Shown here in pieces: positions 20,105-35,106 of a DNA stretch of 64,000 bases. Location: NCBI GenBank assembly GCA_950097015.1, contig CATNEN010000011.1:1302001-1366000 (forward strand). The letters are read 5' to 3'. The notes under the pieces were generated by a model. The model saw only the letters and a list, made by a program, of their open reading frames with translations, made no database searches and was not told the DNA's origin. This stretch comes from Macrostomum hystrix. Taxonomy: Eukaryota > Platyhelminthes > Macrostomidae. The position numbers and the translations under genes were made by a program. Numbering within the stretch: position 1 is the stretch's first letter; each line of letters begins with the position of its first letter.

Positions 20105-23043
20105 CCATTTGTTTGTTAACCCGATAGACGACAACAAACCGCTTGCGAAAAGAAACTACTGTACTTTTTCGTTTGTTTAGAATTTTTCTAGGTTTTTAGT
20201 TTCGCCATTTCCCCAAATCTGCCAGATTTTTAATTTAATTTTAAATTTAGAAACTAGGAAATCACTTTTGAAAATTTCGTTTAGCTTGATTGCACACCTT
20301 GGACGAGTTAGAAGAAAAAATACGGGAATATTAATCATGAATGTGCCTTCAGTATAAAATAATTCAAAATATGTTGTTAAGCAGCACTTCAAAACTTTTC
20401 CAGTGTGTGTTCAATCATTAGTCCATAAACAAACGAATAGTTCGTTCTCGCTCATCCCGCCTTTTCGATTTGAATTTTTCGTTTCGCCTGGTCATTTCTT
20501 AGAAAATCGTCATTTAAATTCGCGCGATTTCAAAGCCAAAACGAGCCAAATTTCTCGCTCGGATGAATATTTTATACTCATCAAATGTTCATTTATAACA
20601 AATCTATTAGTTGGTTTAACTGCTTGCCATTCCTTACATCCCGTCTATTACCTGTACCCGTAGCTATAAAAACAACTCAAACAATTAAATCTTCACCGGC
20701 TTAACGCTGTGGTTGTTCCAAATCATTTATTTGATCACCATTGTAGCGAACAGCTTTTTTTAGGTAAAAATAGTCGTAGAACTTTTTATAACTACTTGTT
20801 TCCATTTCTAGGAATACTTTATTCTACAAAAGTTGTTATTTTTTCATACTGCCGACTGAAAAACTGGAAAGAGATTTTTTTAATTAACAGAGACAAATGT
20901 CATTTAACATTAGGTTTCGCGTCTTGCCTTGCCTCCATCCACTTGCATAGCTAATTATCCCTAATGAGGTCGCATTAAAAAAATTAGGACAAGAAACCCT
21001 ATCGGATTATCTCCACCAATGCCGGATTATCTCGACGAAGGATTACTTTATCGGAATATCTACAACGCTATTTTATACAAACTCTCGGATTGTCACAATA
21101 GGATACTGTATGTTTAACTAGGCTATTAGTTATTCTCCATTGTCTAATAAATTTCATCACTATCAAAGTACGAGTGTTGGCAAAAGAAGTTCCCGGAAAT
21201 TTTATCCTAGCTAAACAATGCCTTGCTTAACTGTCACGGGTGTAGCGGTAAATATCGGACTACCGGATTATCGCCAAAAATCTGATTATCTACACAAATG
21301 GATTATGTCCACTACCAGATCATAGGCACAACCGGAGATATATTTTTTAGCTAATTAAGCAACAATTATAACAAAGCTTTTTTTAATGTCGTTTTTATAT
21401 AATTGAGTAAGAACTAGGAATTCAAAAGGTAAGTGTCGCATATTTCAGAATGGCAATAATTGTGATGAAATATAATTTTAATAATTAAATTTTATGCACA
21501 TTTTATAAATGTTATAAATAAATACGCAGATTATAGAATATACTTATAAATATAATTCTATGAATCAAAATGAGATTGGGTCGGAACACGAAACATGCTC
21601 AGGACAGCTATAAGAATGTGTCGATTTCTAAACAATTGTTTTCTGAACAGCTTAGCAACACAACTGAGGAACAACGGCGATTGTGAAGAAGCGTTAAAGG
21701 AAAAAAGAAGAAATAGGTTTTTAATATATGTTAAATATACAAAAATCTGTTAAGCCTAATTCTTGACAGTATCTCATAGTTTTTTTTTCATCCAATCAGC
21801 AATTATTTACAAGCATAATTTGAATCGTGCTTTTACAATGTGTGTGTCTTATTAAAGTAAATCAATAATTAAGACAAAAACGCAAAAATACATAATTAAT
21901 AATATATGTAACATATATATAAATAGAGTGCCAAATTACATATTATATAGCAGTATTATCAAGCTAAATATAATGCAACGAATTGGTGAGACCTGGACAC
22001 ATACGCATCATGCTACTTACAATCAACTGTTAGCAAGTAGTAGGTTTGTGCATAAATAATTATTCTAACAGCTAATAAAACTAGATGAATAAAACAAACG
22101 CATAAGATTATATTCTTATTACAACGAATTGATTTTCACACGGGTTTTGTTAAGTCTAGCAAAAATACTACTCATTCGATTATTTTAGTAGTAGTATATA
22201 GAGAGCATTTCCTCCTTAATATTGGCATGGCGGTGGAGGCGACTTATGATCGCTAATAGATCGAATTAATTATTGAATTTTTGAAGTCAAAAAAGGCATT
22301 CAGAAAATGTATAAAATATATTTGATGCCACTCAACAAACATGCAATCTAGCATTTCTCAAGCAATCAATCACATAAACGATCTACAATAATATAACCAA
22401 TGAAAAGAGCAAGAGACATGCAATATATTATTAGTAAAAGTGGAGGTAACAAGCATTGTCTTTTTTCACATTTAAACAATCTAAACGATTAATTGATGAA
22501 TACTTTTGATCACAAAGTTACTAATATGAGATAAAGTGGTTAAAAGTGTAGAGCAGTATGGTCGGTCATATTGCACACAGTGACCGAAAAAAATGTTCGA
22601 CTATTTATAAAAATGACTCAAAGGTTCGTTGCTATCCAGTGTGAGTGAAGCATCAACTACAAAAAAAAACAAAAAGAGAGAGAGAGAGAGAGAAAAACCA
22701 AACAAAAACTGAGTTTAAAGTTGAGATTGTGTATAAGCGGGATGAGTGACAGTGCTAACAATGCAGCGAGACTCGGTGAGATGTAAATGATCTCCGTATA
22801 GGCAGAAATTTGAACTCAATAATTGTTCTTTTTTACAGTGACTTGCCGAAATAAAATTAGTAAATATAAAATAGCAGCTTCACATTCTGTGGACTAGAGC
22901 TGTTGTATTTTCAATAAGAATAAAAACAAAACAGAAAAAAGTCATTTTTTAGAACTACTAGTGTTGACAGCAAGTTTCTCTAATAAACGGAGCATTATTG
23001 TGTCAAGTCTCTCTTGTGAATTGACTGATGGACACAGTCAGCT
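20105..23043. other. Region between convergent 3' ends, AT-rich
   Basis: The giant gene (+) and liprin-alpha (-) converge here. AATAAA occurs near 21,146 and 21,537 on the + strand, and a reverse-complement signal (TTTATT) near 20,817 could serve liprin. None can be assigned with confidence. Positions 21,001-21,320 carry a degenerate repeat around GGATTATCTCCAC. A (GA)n tract lies at 22,674-22,695. No RNA gene or further exon was recognised. Confidence 0.5.
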
Positions 23044-23435
23044 TCAGGAATTGTCAGTCGGTGGCGGCGTATTCATCATCATCTTTCTACTGGCTGCACT
23101 GGAGCGCAATTTCCTCCGCCAACTATTGCTCCGCTGCAGTTTGGCCGCGGCGGCCTCCGGGCCTGAACCGTCGCCGCCGCCGCCGCCGACCATTTCGAAT
23201 AATAAACGGCGCTCACGATCAACCAGGCTGGTCATTTCTCGCTCGAGAGTTTGTCTGGCCGAAGCTGATGAAGTTGGAATCTGCATAGCCAAGGCCAGAC
23301 TAGTCCAATCGAAGGACTCGTCTAGCAGCATCAGGGCGCCGTGAACGCCTGAGTCTAGCAGGTGGATGGCAAATTCTTTGAGGCCGATTCGACTAAGCCA
23401 GGATTGGACACGATCCGAGCTCCACACTAGGAGAT
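23044..23435 (-). CDS. PPFIA: Liprin-alpha exon 11, SAM domain 3 and C-terminus
   Basis: SAM3 covers about residues 1212-1282 ([20 protein letters not shown] and [19 protein letters not shown]). After a Gly run comes [13 protein letters not shown], matching the vertebrate STWRRQF position, and the chain ends [12 protein letters not shown] with TGA at 23046-23044. The GRIP-binding VRTYSC tail is not present in this exon. Confidence 0.94.
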
Positions 23436-26400
23436 CTGTGGTGTGGTGTGGTGCCAGGACGCGGGATGTGTTTCCCACTGAAATCCCACACTAAAGACAC
23501 AGAATCCCACAAAAATCCCACACTAAAGACACAGAATCCCACAAAAATCCCACACTAAAGACACAGAATCCCACAAAAATCCCACACTAAAGACACAGAA
23601 TCCCACTGAAATCCCACACTAAAGACACAGAATCCCACAAAAATCCCACACTAAAGACACAGAATCCCACAAAAATCCCACACTAAAAACACAGAATCCC
23701 ACTGAAATCCCACACTAAAGACACAGAATCCCACAAAAATCCCACACTAAAGACAGAACCCCACAAAAATCCCACACTAAAAACACAGAATCCCACAAAA
23801 ATCCCACACTAAAGACACAGAACCCCACTGAAATCCCACACTAAAGACACAGAATCCCACAAAAATCCCACACTAAAGACACAGAATCCCACAAAAATCC
23901 CACACTAAAAACACAGAATCCCACAAAAATCCCACACTAAAGACACAGAACCCCACTGAAATCCCACACTAAAGACACAGAATCCCACAAAAATCCCACA
24001 CTAAAGACACAGAATCCCACAAAAATCCCACACTAAAGACACAGAATCCCACAAAAATCCCACACTAAAGACACAGAATCCCACAAAAATCCCACACTAA
24101 AGACACAGAATCCCACAAAAATCCCACACTAAAGACACAGAATCCCACTGAAATCCCACACTAAAGACACAGAATCCCACAAAAATCCCACACTAAAGAC
24201 ACAGAATCCCACAAAAATCCCACACTAAAAACACAGAATCCCACTGAAATCCCACACTAAAGACACAGAATCCCACAAAAATCCCACACTAAAGACAGAA
24301 CCCCACAAAAATCCCACACTAAAGACAGAACCCCACAAAAATCCCACACTAAAAACACAGAATCCCACAAAAATCCCACACTAAAGACACAGAACCCCAC
24401 TGAAATCCCACACTAAAGACACAGAATCCCACAAAAATCCCACACTAAAGACACAGAATCCCACAAAAATCCCACACTAAAAACACAGAATCCCACAAAA
24501 ATCCCACACTAAAAACACAGAATCCCACAAAAATCCCACACTAAAGACACAGAATCCCACAAAAATCCCACACTAAAGACACAGAATCCCACTGAAATCC
24601 CACACTAAAGACACAGAATCCCGCAAAAATCCCACACTAAAGACACAGAATCCCACAAAAATCCCACACTAAAAACACAGAATCCCACTGAAATCCCACA
24701 CTAAAGACACAGAATCCCACAAAAATCCCACACTAAAGACACAGAATCCCACTGAAATCCCACACTAAAGACACAGAATCCCACAAAAATCCCACACTAA
24801 AAACACAGAATCCCACTGAAATCCCACACTAAAAACACAGAATTCCTAAAAAATCCCACACTAAAAACACAGAACCCCACAAAAATCCCACACTAAAAAC
24901 ACAGAATTCCTAAAAAATCCCGCACTAAAGACACAGACCCCACAAAAATTCCGCACTAAAGACACAGAATCCATAAAAAATCCCACACTAAAGACACAGA
25001 ACTACAAAAAATCCCACACCAAAAATACAGAATCCCTAAAAAATCCCACAAAAATCCCACACTAAAGACACAGAATCCCACAGAAATCCCACACTAAAAA
25101 CACAGAATCCCACTAAAATCCCACACTAAAAACACAGAATTCCTAAAAAATCCCGCACTAAAGACACAAAATCCAACAAAAAATCCATTCAAGAAACACA
25201 GAATCCCACACTAAGACACGAAATCCCATAAATCCCATATAAGTCAGGCATCCCATAATTACCAGTGTCGCTAATAGCGCAGTCTTCCCTCCGCGCCTCC
25301 AATGCTCCCCTATCGAAGCCCAGCATGTTCAGCGCTTGAATGCCGCAGGACAGCGAGGCCCGATGAAAAGCGTCGACCATTTTTAGGTGGGAGCGGAGGT
25401 CCTTCTTAGTCAAATGCGGCAACATCCTGGCGTCCACCAGGCACTCCATAAAAGCCGACCGGTACTGGCTCAGGCCCAGGCTAGGCAGCCAATAGTTGCC
25501 GACCCATTCGTGACCCATCTGACCGCAGGCCAGGTTCAAATTCGGCTGATTGACAGCTTGGCCATTCTGAGTCTGCGGACTGGTCAGATTGACCATCTCC
25601 TGGATGGCCAGGCGCAGTTTTAATCGATGCAACGGATTTGATATGCCAATCTCGCGTTGTATCTCCTGATCGGACAGGTTGGACATGATGGCGCCAGATT
25701 TGACATTGGCCCTGCAGGCTGCCACATACCAGGCGGGCATGCCGACCCACAGTTCTAGCCAGGCCACAATTGTTGGACCGGTCCATTGGGCGAAGCTGGT
25801 GCACTCGCGCATTACTAGGTCTAGCAGTTCCTCTCTACAAATTTTGTCGGGGACTTTGACCTCTTCTCTCTTCTAAGGGGGTCAATGACCCCTGTTCGCC
25901 CTTTAATTAGAGAGGTGGGGTCAATCTAAAGGAGACTGAGGATGAAAGCTAGACTTTTCTATACTTTCAGGGGGTCATTGACCCCTGTTTGCCCTTTTAA
26001 TCAGAGAGGTGGGGTCAATCTAAAGGAGACTGAGGATGAAAGCTAGACTTTTCAATACTTTCAGGGGGTCATTGACCCCTGTTTGCCCTTTTAATTAGAG
26101 AGGTGGGGTCAATCTAAAGGAGACTAATGATTAAAGCTAGACTTTTCTATACTTTCAGGGAGTCATTGACCTGAAAAATGCAACTATTAAAAATCGAATT
26201 ACTCACTTCTTTCTTCGACGCCTATCCTCGCCTTTTTGGCCAAAAAACTGCTGCTGCTGCTGCTGATGAAGCAGCGAAGAAGGATTAGCATTAGAAGGGA
26301 TAGCACCTGGCAACGGACTACCAGGATAAGAGGCAGCCATTTCCATCGGATAAACAGCGTCAAGTTGCATTAGACCTGGACGATTCAAATCAGTAAATAA

Positions 26401-27365
26401 ATTATAAAACTAAAACAAAAGTTACAAACTTGTTGCTAATTGCTAAAGTGAAATAACATAAATACCTGTCATCCAAAGCTTTTTCATAATTGGAAAATAA
26501 AAAACGAAAGCAAAAATGAGGAATCAACCATTTAAAAAAGATATTATCTGCACCTTTGCAAATTAAACTAAAAAAATACTCAAATTTAGTTAAATCCGTC
26601 TTCTTGATAATGCACCACTTATACTACTGTTGCAATCAAATTTACGCTTCAGTAGTGTGGAAAGATTTTTTTAAGCAAAAACTTGGATATTTATTCTTTC
26701 TTGTGACAGGAAGATTAGAATTTTGTTATATCTGAATTCGAGTATGAGATAGCAGTTCGTTTGCATTTTTCCGTGTTTTATTAATTTTTTTTAGCAAATT
26801 GGATTTTCTTCGCCGCGCAATCCGAGGCCTTGTAAAGAAATATGGGAAGCAATTTTGTAGTCACTTTCTGCAGCTTTGAAATATAGACGGAGACTATGGT
26901 TTGGCGGTAGAGATCAAAGACTGGCGGTGTGGGGGTTGGCGGTAGAGATCAAAGACTGGCGGAGGTGTGGGTATTGGCGGTAGAGATCAAAGACTGGCGG
27001 AGGTGTGGGGGTTCGCGGTAGAGATCAAAGACTGGCGTAGGTTTGGGGTTGGCGGTAGAGATCAAAGACTGGCAGAGGTGTGAGGGTAGGCGGTAGAGAT
27101 CAAAGACTGGCGGAGGTGTGGGGGTAGGCGGTAGAGATCAAAGCTATAGGTATAGGATAGTGTGCAGTTGCACGCAGTGCAAGCAATAAGAAATACAAAA
27201 AGCGATGACAATGCAGAGCATTGCATCGTCGCTACTCACTGGTAGGCAATGGAGAAGCAGCAGCCGTCAGCGGTGAAGCATAGCCAGGAGGTCGACGGCC
27301 AAGGCTAGCGGTGCTGCCAGCGGCGCCGACAGCAGCTGCAGAGGCAGACGAAGTTAAAGCGTATG

Positions 27366-27396
<31 letters not shown>

Positions 27397-27430
27397 ATGA
27401 AAGTGAAGATGATGCGGTAGAGTGCGATAG

Positions 27431-27465
<35 letters not shown>

Positions 27466-30400
27466 AAGGTGCTGCATCAGTTGCATCTGCTGGTGCTGAT
27501 GCTGCTGACGATGCTGATGCTGTGGATGATGATGATGATGATGCGGACTAGAAGCGGCGACGGTGGCAGTTGCGGCGGTTGTCGACACTGGCGCGGACTC
27601 TTTCTTGTTGAAGATTCGGCCTAGAGTGCCAAATCGAGAACGCTTTTTTGACGCGGCGGCGGCAGCGGCGGCGGCAGCGGCGGCGGCGGCAGCTGGCGAC
27701 TTGTTCTGCAAGGAGTCCTGACTGCCGGAGGAGGGCGACGACTGCGGCGACTCGAGCGAATTTCTGCAGTTTTTATCGGTGATAAGATACTGATAATACT
27801 ACTGCTGAATTGTCGAGTAGTATGTTGCCAGCAATTCATTCATGCTAGCTGCTATTCAATAGTTTTAGTAGCGTTATTATGGCACAGCAATTACCGTCTA
27901 GATATTTGAATTCTAGCATCAAACCAGTTTGCTGACTATTTTGATTCTAAGAAAAAAAGAAAACTCTAGTATTAGTAGTATGTTATCTATTCACCGCTAT
28001 CTGCCGCGAAAAAATAACGGGTTGAGAATGCTATTTTTGCAGTTTTTAATCGATTTCAAATATGACACTAGAAAGGATTCCCCAATTACAGAACAATTGT
28101 ATCCTAAATTTACGTTTACACCGGCAAATGATATCGTGAATATCGTATTGTTATATGACTGTTTTCTTTAATATGCTTTAAGCAAATACATCATGCACTC
28201 TTAGTTTGCAGAATATTGGCTGTCGGTTAAATAATACACAGAAGGTAGTTGATAAACGGGCAAATCATGTTAATTAGGACAAAATGCTTTAATTAAATCA
28301 AACAAAACAAGACAGAATTAATTGTGAAATTATTCTCACTCGTATTTAATGATAAAACATATGCTTTAAGAGACTATGTGCGACATAGTTAGAAAAAATA
28401 GACAAAAAACTATCTAGATAGAGTTTGTTTAATCAAGGACAGTGCTAATCATTGACTTTATCAAAGAGCTTTGTTGTAAAAAGCCCGTCTGGATTATTAT
28501 TTTAGTCCGCACATCTGTCTACCTATCTGTCAGCCTGTCTAACTACCTACCTGTCTGTCTGCCTGTCTAACTACCTACCTGTCTGTCTGCCTGTCTAACT
28601 ACCTACCTGTCTGTCTGCCTGTCTAACTACCTACCTGTCTGTCTGCCTGTCTAACTACCTACCTGTTTGTCCGCCTGTCTAACTACCTACCTGTCTGTCT
28701 GCCTGTCTAACTACCTACCTGTCTGTCTGCCTGTCTAACTACCTACCTGTCTGTCTGCCTGTCTAACTACCTACCTGTTTGTCTGCCTGTCTAACTACCT
28801 ACCTGTCTACCTACCTACCTACCTACCTACCTACCTACCTACCTACCTACCTACCTACCTGCCTGTCTACCAATCTGTCTACCTGTCTGCCTGTCTACCT
28901 ACCTACCTGTCTGTCTGCCCTCTCCATGTCTACCTACCTGTCTGTCCGCCTGTCAACCTACCTACCTGCCTGTCTACCTACCTACCTACCTGCCTGCCTG
29001 CCTGCCTACCTGTCTGTCCGTCTGTCAACCTACCTACCTGTCTGTCTACCTACCTACCTACCTGCCTGCCTGTCTACAAATCTGTCTACCTGTCTGCCTG
29101 TCTACCTACCTACCTGTCTGTCTGCCCTCTCCATGTCTACCTACCTGTCTATCCGCCTGTCAACCTACCTACCTGCCTGTCTACCTACCTGTCTATCTAC
29201 CTACCTGTCTGCCTGTCTACCTACCTGTCTACCTACCTACCTGTCTGTCTGTCTGTCTCCCTGTCTACCTACCTGTCTACCTACCTACCTGTCATACATG
29301 ACTGTCTATATATTTGTTTTCTTTCAAGAATTGATGATTCTTGACCGTGACCCAACACAGTATTTAAAGTATATAAAAAATTAATATTTTTGAACGTTTT
29401 AATAAAACAAATAAACTGTTTAAAAGTGAGATCGTATTTATAAAAAGATAAATCAAATTCTAATTGAATAATGCAAGAAGCGGATGCAGTCGAGGTGGAC
29501 AAGGGGGCTGTGAATTGAAGCGTCCCTATTGGCTAGTAGAAGATTCAATTAACCTTATTCTTTGCTTAATATTAAGCGAATGCTGGCGAACAATGGGAGC
29601 TCGGCCAGATTGGGCCACAACTGGCGTCGGCTCCTCGTACGATTGGCCAGTGAAACTGTAAGCGGGGCATCATTTTATTGTCGTCGATAAATACGCATGT
29701 GCCTTGGTTAGCTGCTTGGTTAGCCTACTGCAAGTAGTCTGTAATGCTTATAAATTAATTATTGAGATTCAAAATGCTACGAACGAACGATCAATGAAGC
29801 ACAGTATATCCAGTCTATCAACACCATAGCAACCGGCATGTTTACCTTGGATACAGGACGGTATATGGGGTTATCAGTTCAAGGGGTGGGGTCAAAACAA
29901 ACGATAAACTAACGATTAAGAGTGCAGAAACTGATATATTAGGTAATAAAAAATTCTGCATCAAACTGTGAGCAGAAAACAAAAATGAGAGGCAATTTGA
30001 TTAACTTATCAAACTCATTTACGCCGTCACCGGAATAATTTTTTTTGTTATAATTATGGTCATAAAAAAGAGAAAATAAAATTGGAAATATGATTCTTTT
30101 TAAATAGAAGTACATAAAGTAAAATATAGAAGTGCAAATAAAGAGAAATATATATCTAGATTGATTGAGAATAGATGACATCTATCGAGGTGAGATAGAC
30201 TGAGAATAGATGACATCTATCGAGGTGAGATAGACTGAGAATATACGAAATCTATTGAGGTGAGACAGATTGAGAATAGATGAAATCTATCGAGGTGAGA
30301 TAGACTGAGAATAGACGAAATCTATTGAGGTGACATAGATTGAGAATAGATGAAATCTATCAAGGTGTGATAGACTGAGAATAGATGACATCTATCGAGG

Positions 30401-33400
30401 TGAGATAGATTGAGAATAGATCAAATCTATCGAGGTGAGATAGATTGAGAATAGACGAAATCTATCGAGGTAGGATTGGTTAAGAATAAAAAAGAAAGAT
30501 AATCTTGAAGATCAAATAGTACACATAGATAAGGTTTAGTGCATTATATAATTTTATAAGAAAGAAATCGATAAACGAATCAATAAGTCGGATGTTAAAA
30601 TAAAAAAAGCTGCCACAAAAAGAAAGGCTTCAAGCAATTAAAGCAGGTTTTGCAAAAGAAAATAAACGGCGTCTCACCCGTCATGCGCCTTAGCCAATGC
30701 CTGTGCCACCCGTTCCAGCCTCAGGGTTCGCGGAGTTCCAGGTGGAGAGTCATCCACTCGCGCCTGCTGCTGATGCTGATGCTGCTGATGAGGCTGCGGA
30801 GTCTGGTGACCAACAGGTGCCGAAGCCATTGTTGTCATTGGCAACTGGGCGGATGCGTGAGGCAGAGTAGATGCTGAACGAATCTGAGAGTTGGGAAGAA
30901 TTTTTATCAAGTACGCGGCTTGTTTATTTTTTAGTTTTGATCCCAAAACACCAAATAAAAAATTAAATCCTTCTACCATAATTTGATACAACTTTAAACT
31001 TCATCCACTTTTTCGTCAGAGGAAAATAGTGGAACACGTTACCAATGCAAACAAATGATTAATTAAATGACAGATTAAATTTCTAATACCATACATTACA
31101 ATCCTTAAATATAACATGTAACTTACCAGAAAGTACAAATGCAACAATTCATCGAAAAGTATCTGATTTGTTATATAAATAGGTTTAATAAATATGTCAT
31201 GTTAATTACCCGATTAATTACAGACTACACAACACATACAGATAACTAAGCATAGTCTATATTCAATATTTAATGGTTTTTATGCAGAAGGGTTTATGAA
31301 CAATGAGATTAATCTAGTAGTGGAAAAATTATCTGGTAGTTGGTATTTAGTGTAAGCTATGGGATATGATATTAAGAAGCCAACTGAAGTACTTTGGGAT
31401 TAGGGATTAAGAAGCCAAATGAAGTACTTTGGGATTAGGGATTAAGAAACTATATGAAGTACTTTGGGATTAGGGATTATTAAATCAAACGAAATACTTT
31501 GGGAGTAGGGATTAAGAAACCAACTGATGTACTTTGGCATTCGGGATTAAGAAACCAACTGATGTACTTTGGCATTCGGGATTAAGAAACCAACTGATGT
31601 ACTTTGGCATTCGGGATTAAGAAACCAACTGATGTACTTTGGCATTCGGGATTAAGAAACCAACTGATGTACTTTGGCATTCGGGATTAAGAAGCAGACT
31701 GAAGTACTTTGGGATTAGGGATTAAGAAACTATATGAAGTACTTTGCGATAAGGGATTAAGAAACTAAATGAAGTACTTTGGCATTCGGGATTAAGAAAC
31801 TAAATGAAGTACTTTGGGATTAGGGATTAAGAAACTAAAATGAAGTACTTTGGGATTATGGATTAAGAAATCAAATGAAGTACTTTGGGATTAGGGATTA
31901 AGAAACTAAAATGAAGTACTTTGGGATTAGGGATTAAGAAACGAAAATGAAGTACTTTGGGATTAGGGATTAAGAAATCAAATGAAGTACTTTGGGATTA
32001 TGGATTAAGAAATCAAATGAAGTACTTTGGGATTATGGATTAAGAAATCAAATGAAGTACTTTGGGATTAGGGATTAAGAAATCAAATGAAGTACTTTGG
32101 GATTAGGGATTAATAAATCAAATGAAGTACTTTGGGATTAGGGATTAAGAAACTAAATGAAGCACTGTAGAATTAGGGATTGAGAAAGCTACAGTTATGG
32201 TACACAGTTATGGTATTAGAAAACCCATGAAAGAATGGAGATACGTTTGGATAATTTGAGGATACGGGGTAACTAAGCAACAAGCAGCTCACTACACAGA
32301 CAATAAAAGCACACATTAAAATTGTAAAAAATGAACAAATAAATAAAAGCAGCTGTTGCACATGACTTATATTAAGCTACAATTAAAGCAAAGTGAAAAT
32401 GTTTTTTACCTGTCCGTGATAAACAGACATTGGTGTGATAGCCAAGTGTGGCGTAGACGCCGAGAACTGATGATTGTGCCTCGAACAATACAAGCTCTGC
32501 GAGTAAATTGATATTAAATGAGAAAAATTAAAAAAACACGAATATTTTTAGGAAAATTATTACAGTAAAAGTGCAACAAAATTTAATGTGATGAGTGAAA
32601 CTACACTGCAATATGAGATTTATGTATCACTGAAGCAAAACTTCTAGAAACTAGAAATGAAAAAAAGTAAATAGTAGCTTCTGTAGCTTCGCACACATGA
32701 TCCAGACAGGTCGGTAGTTCGAATCGGAATAGTAGCTGAGTTAGATTTTTATGTTATCGTGGCGGCCCTTGTTCTAGTCAATAAATTAATAATAAATCTG
32801 AGCGAATTCCGCCAGATGTGCAGCCAGATGTGCGTATAACGGCTGTTCAGTCCATGGACTGGGGAGGGGGGGCAGGCCACAAACGCCCTCAATTACCCCA
32901 GCTAATTGCAAAGATGACACAAATTGTTCCAGTTGAGTCGGGAATCGAACCCCTGACCTTCAAGCGGTGAGTCCGACGCTTTAACCACTAGGCTTAAACA
33001 ACCCCTACCTTAATGGACAATGGACTGAAAATATGTGGAAATTCCATGATAAATAATTAAGATAGAAAATCAAAGGAAATATTAGATCTAAACATAAGAG
33101 ACTAGAAAAAAGCAAATAAACACACTATATCTGAAATAAAGGGCCACTTACCCCGCCAGCCACAGTGGCATAGACAGCCGGGGCGGCGTTAACAGCGCCA
33201 CCAACACCGCCGCTGCTAACAATGTAGCGCCCGGCAGAAGCGGCAGCAGCAGCAGCAGCCGGGGTGGTTCGCCCGCTCATAGGCGGACTGGGGCCGACCC
33301 AGCCAGCTGCCAGGTGGGTTGCGCTGCCAACGCGAGATTCCAGCTCTTCGGCTCGCTGCTCCGTGGACTCTTTCTCTTCCTGGATGAGTCTAATCTCATT

Positions 33401-35065
33401 ATTAATAGCGTCCAGTTGTTCCTGAATCATAGCGGCTAGCGAGTGAGCATCGGCCGTCTGCTGATCGCTGGCCGCCGAGTCGGAGCCGACGAATGCCGAC
33501 GGAAAATCCGGCGCGTCAACAGCTCCGCCGGCTCCGGAGCTGTCGAATGCCTGGAGTTTTAATGCCATTAAAAATATTCAGGGGAGGTATACACTGAAGC
33601 ATCAGGGGGTTGGAACTGAAGCATCAGGTGATAGGAACTGAAGCATCGGGGGTTGGAAATGAAGCAGATCAGGTGGTAGGAACTGAAGCATCAGGTGGTA
33701 GGAACTGAAGCATCAGGTGGTAGGAACTGAAGCATCAGGGGGTAGGAACTGAAGCATCAGGTGGTAGGAACTGAAGCATCAGGTGGTAGGAACTGAAGCA
33801 GATCAGGTGATAGGAACTGAAGCATCAGGGGGTAGGAACTGAAGCATCAGGGGGTTAGAACTGAAGCATCAGGTGGTAGGAACTGAAGCATCAGGTGGTA
33901 GGAACTGAAGCATCAGGTGGTAGGAACTGAAGCATCAGGTGGTAGGAACTGAAGCAGATCAGGTGATAGGAACTGAAGCATCAGGGGGTTGGAACTGAAG
34001 CATCAGGTGGTAGGAACTGAAGCATCAGGTGGTAGGAACTGAAGCAGATCAGGTGATAGGAACTGAAGCATCAGGGGGTAGGAACTGAAGCATCAGGTGG
34101 TAGGAACTGAACCATCAGGTGGTAGGAACTGAAGCATCAGGGGGTAGGAACTGAAGCATCGGGGGTTGGAACTGAAGCATCAGGTGGTAGGAACTGAAGC
34201 ATCAGGGGGTTGGAACTGAAGCATCGGGGGTTGGAACTGAAGCATCAGGTGGTAGGAACTGAAGCATCAGGGGGTTGGAACTGAAGCATCAGGTGGTAGG
34301 AACTGAAGCATCAGGTGGTAGGAACTGAAGCATCAGGTGGTAGGAACTGAAGCATCAGGTGGTTGGAACTGAAGTATCAGGGGGTAGGAACTGAAGCATC
34401 AGGTGGTAGGAACTGAAGCATCAGGTGGTAGGAACTGAAGCATCAGGTGGTAGGAACTGAAGCATCAGGTGGTAGGAACTGAAGCATCAGGTGGTAGGAA
34501 CTGAAGCATCAGGTGGTAGGAACTGAAGCATCAGGTGGTAGGAACTGAAGCATCAGGTGGTAGGAACTGAAGCATCAGGTGGTAGGAACTGAAGCATCAG
34601 GTGGTAGGAACTGAAGCATCAGGTGGTAGGAACTGAAGCATCAGGTGGTAGGAACTGAAGCATCAGGTGGTAGGAACTGAAGCATCAGGTGGTAGGAACT
34701 GAAGCATCAGGTGGTAGGAACTGAAGCATCAGGTGGTAGGAACTGAAGCATCAGGGGGTAGGAACTGAAGCATCGGGGGTTGGAACTGAAGCATCAGGTG
34801 GTAGGAACTGAAGCATCAGGTGGTAGGAACTGAAGTATCAGGGGGTAGACACTGGGCAGATGACTCATACCTGTTGCACATTCTGCAGCACGTGCTGCTG
34901 AGCCAAGCGTTCAAAGTCTCCCTCGCCGAGAGTGCGAACTTTCGCTTCAACCGACAGTGGCAAATCGCGGCTAGACGAGCTGGTCGCTGTGCCAACACCG
35001 CCGTTGGCATCGCCGGCGGAGCGACCACGAGACGGTCGCAGGCAGGCTTGACCTTCCTGTAGCAA

Positions 35066-35106
<41 letters not shown>

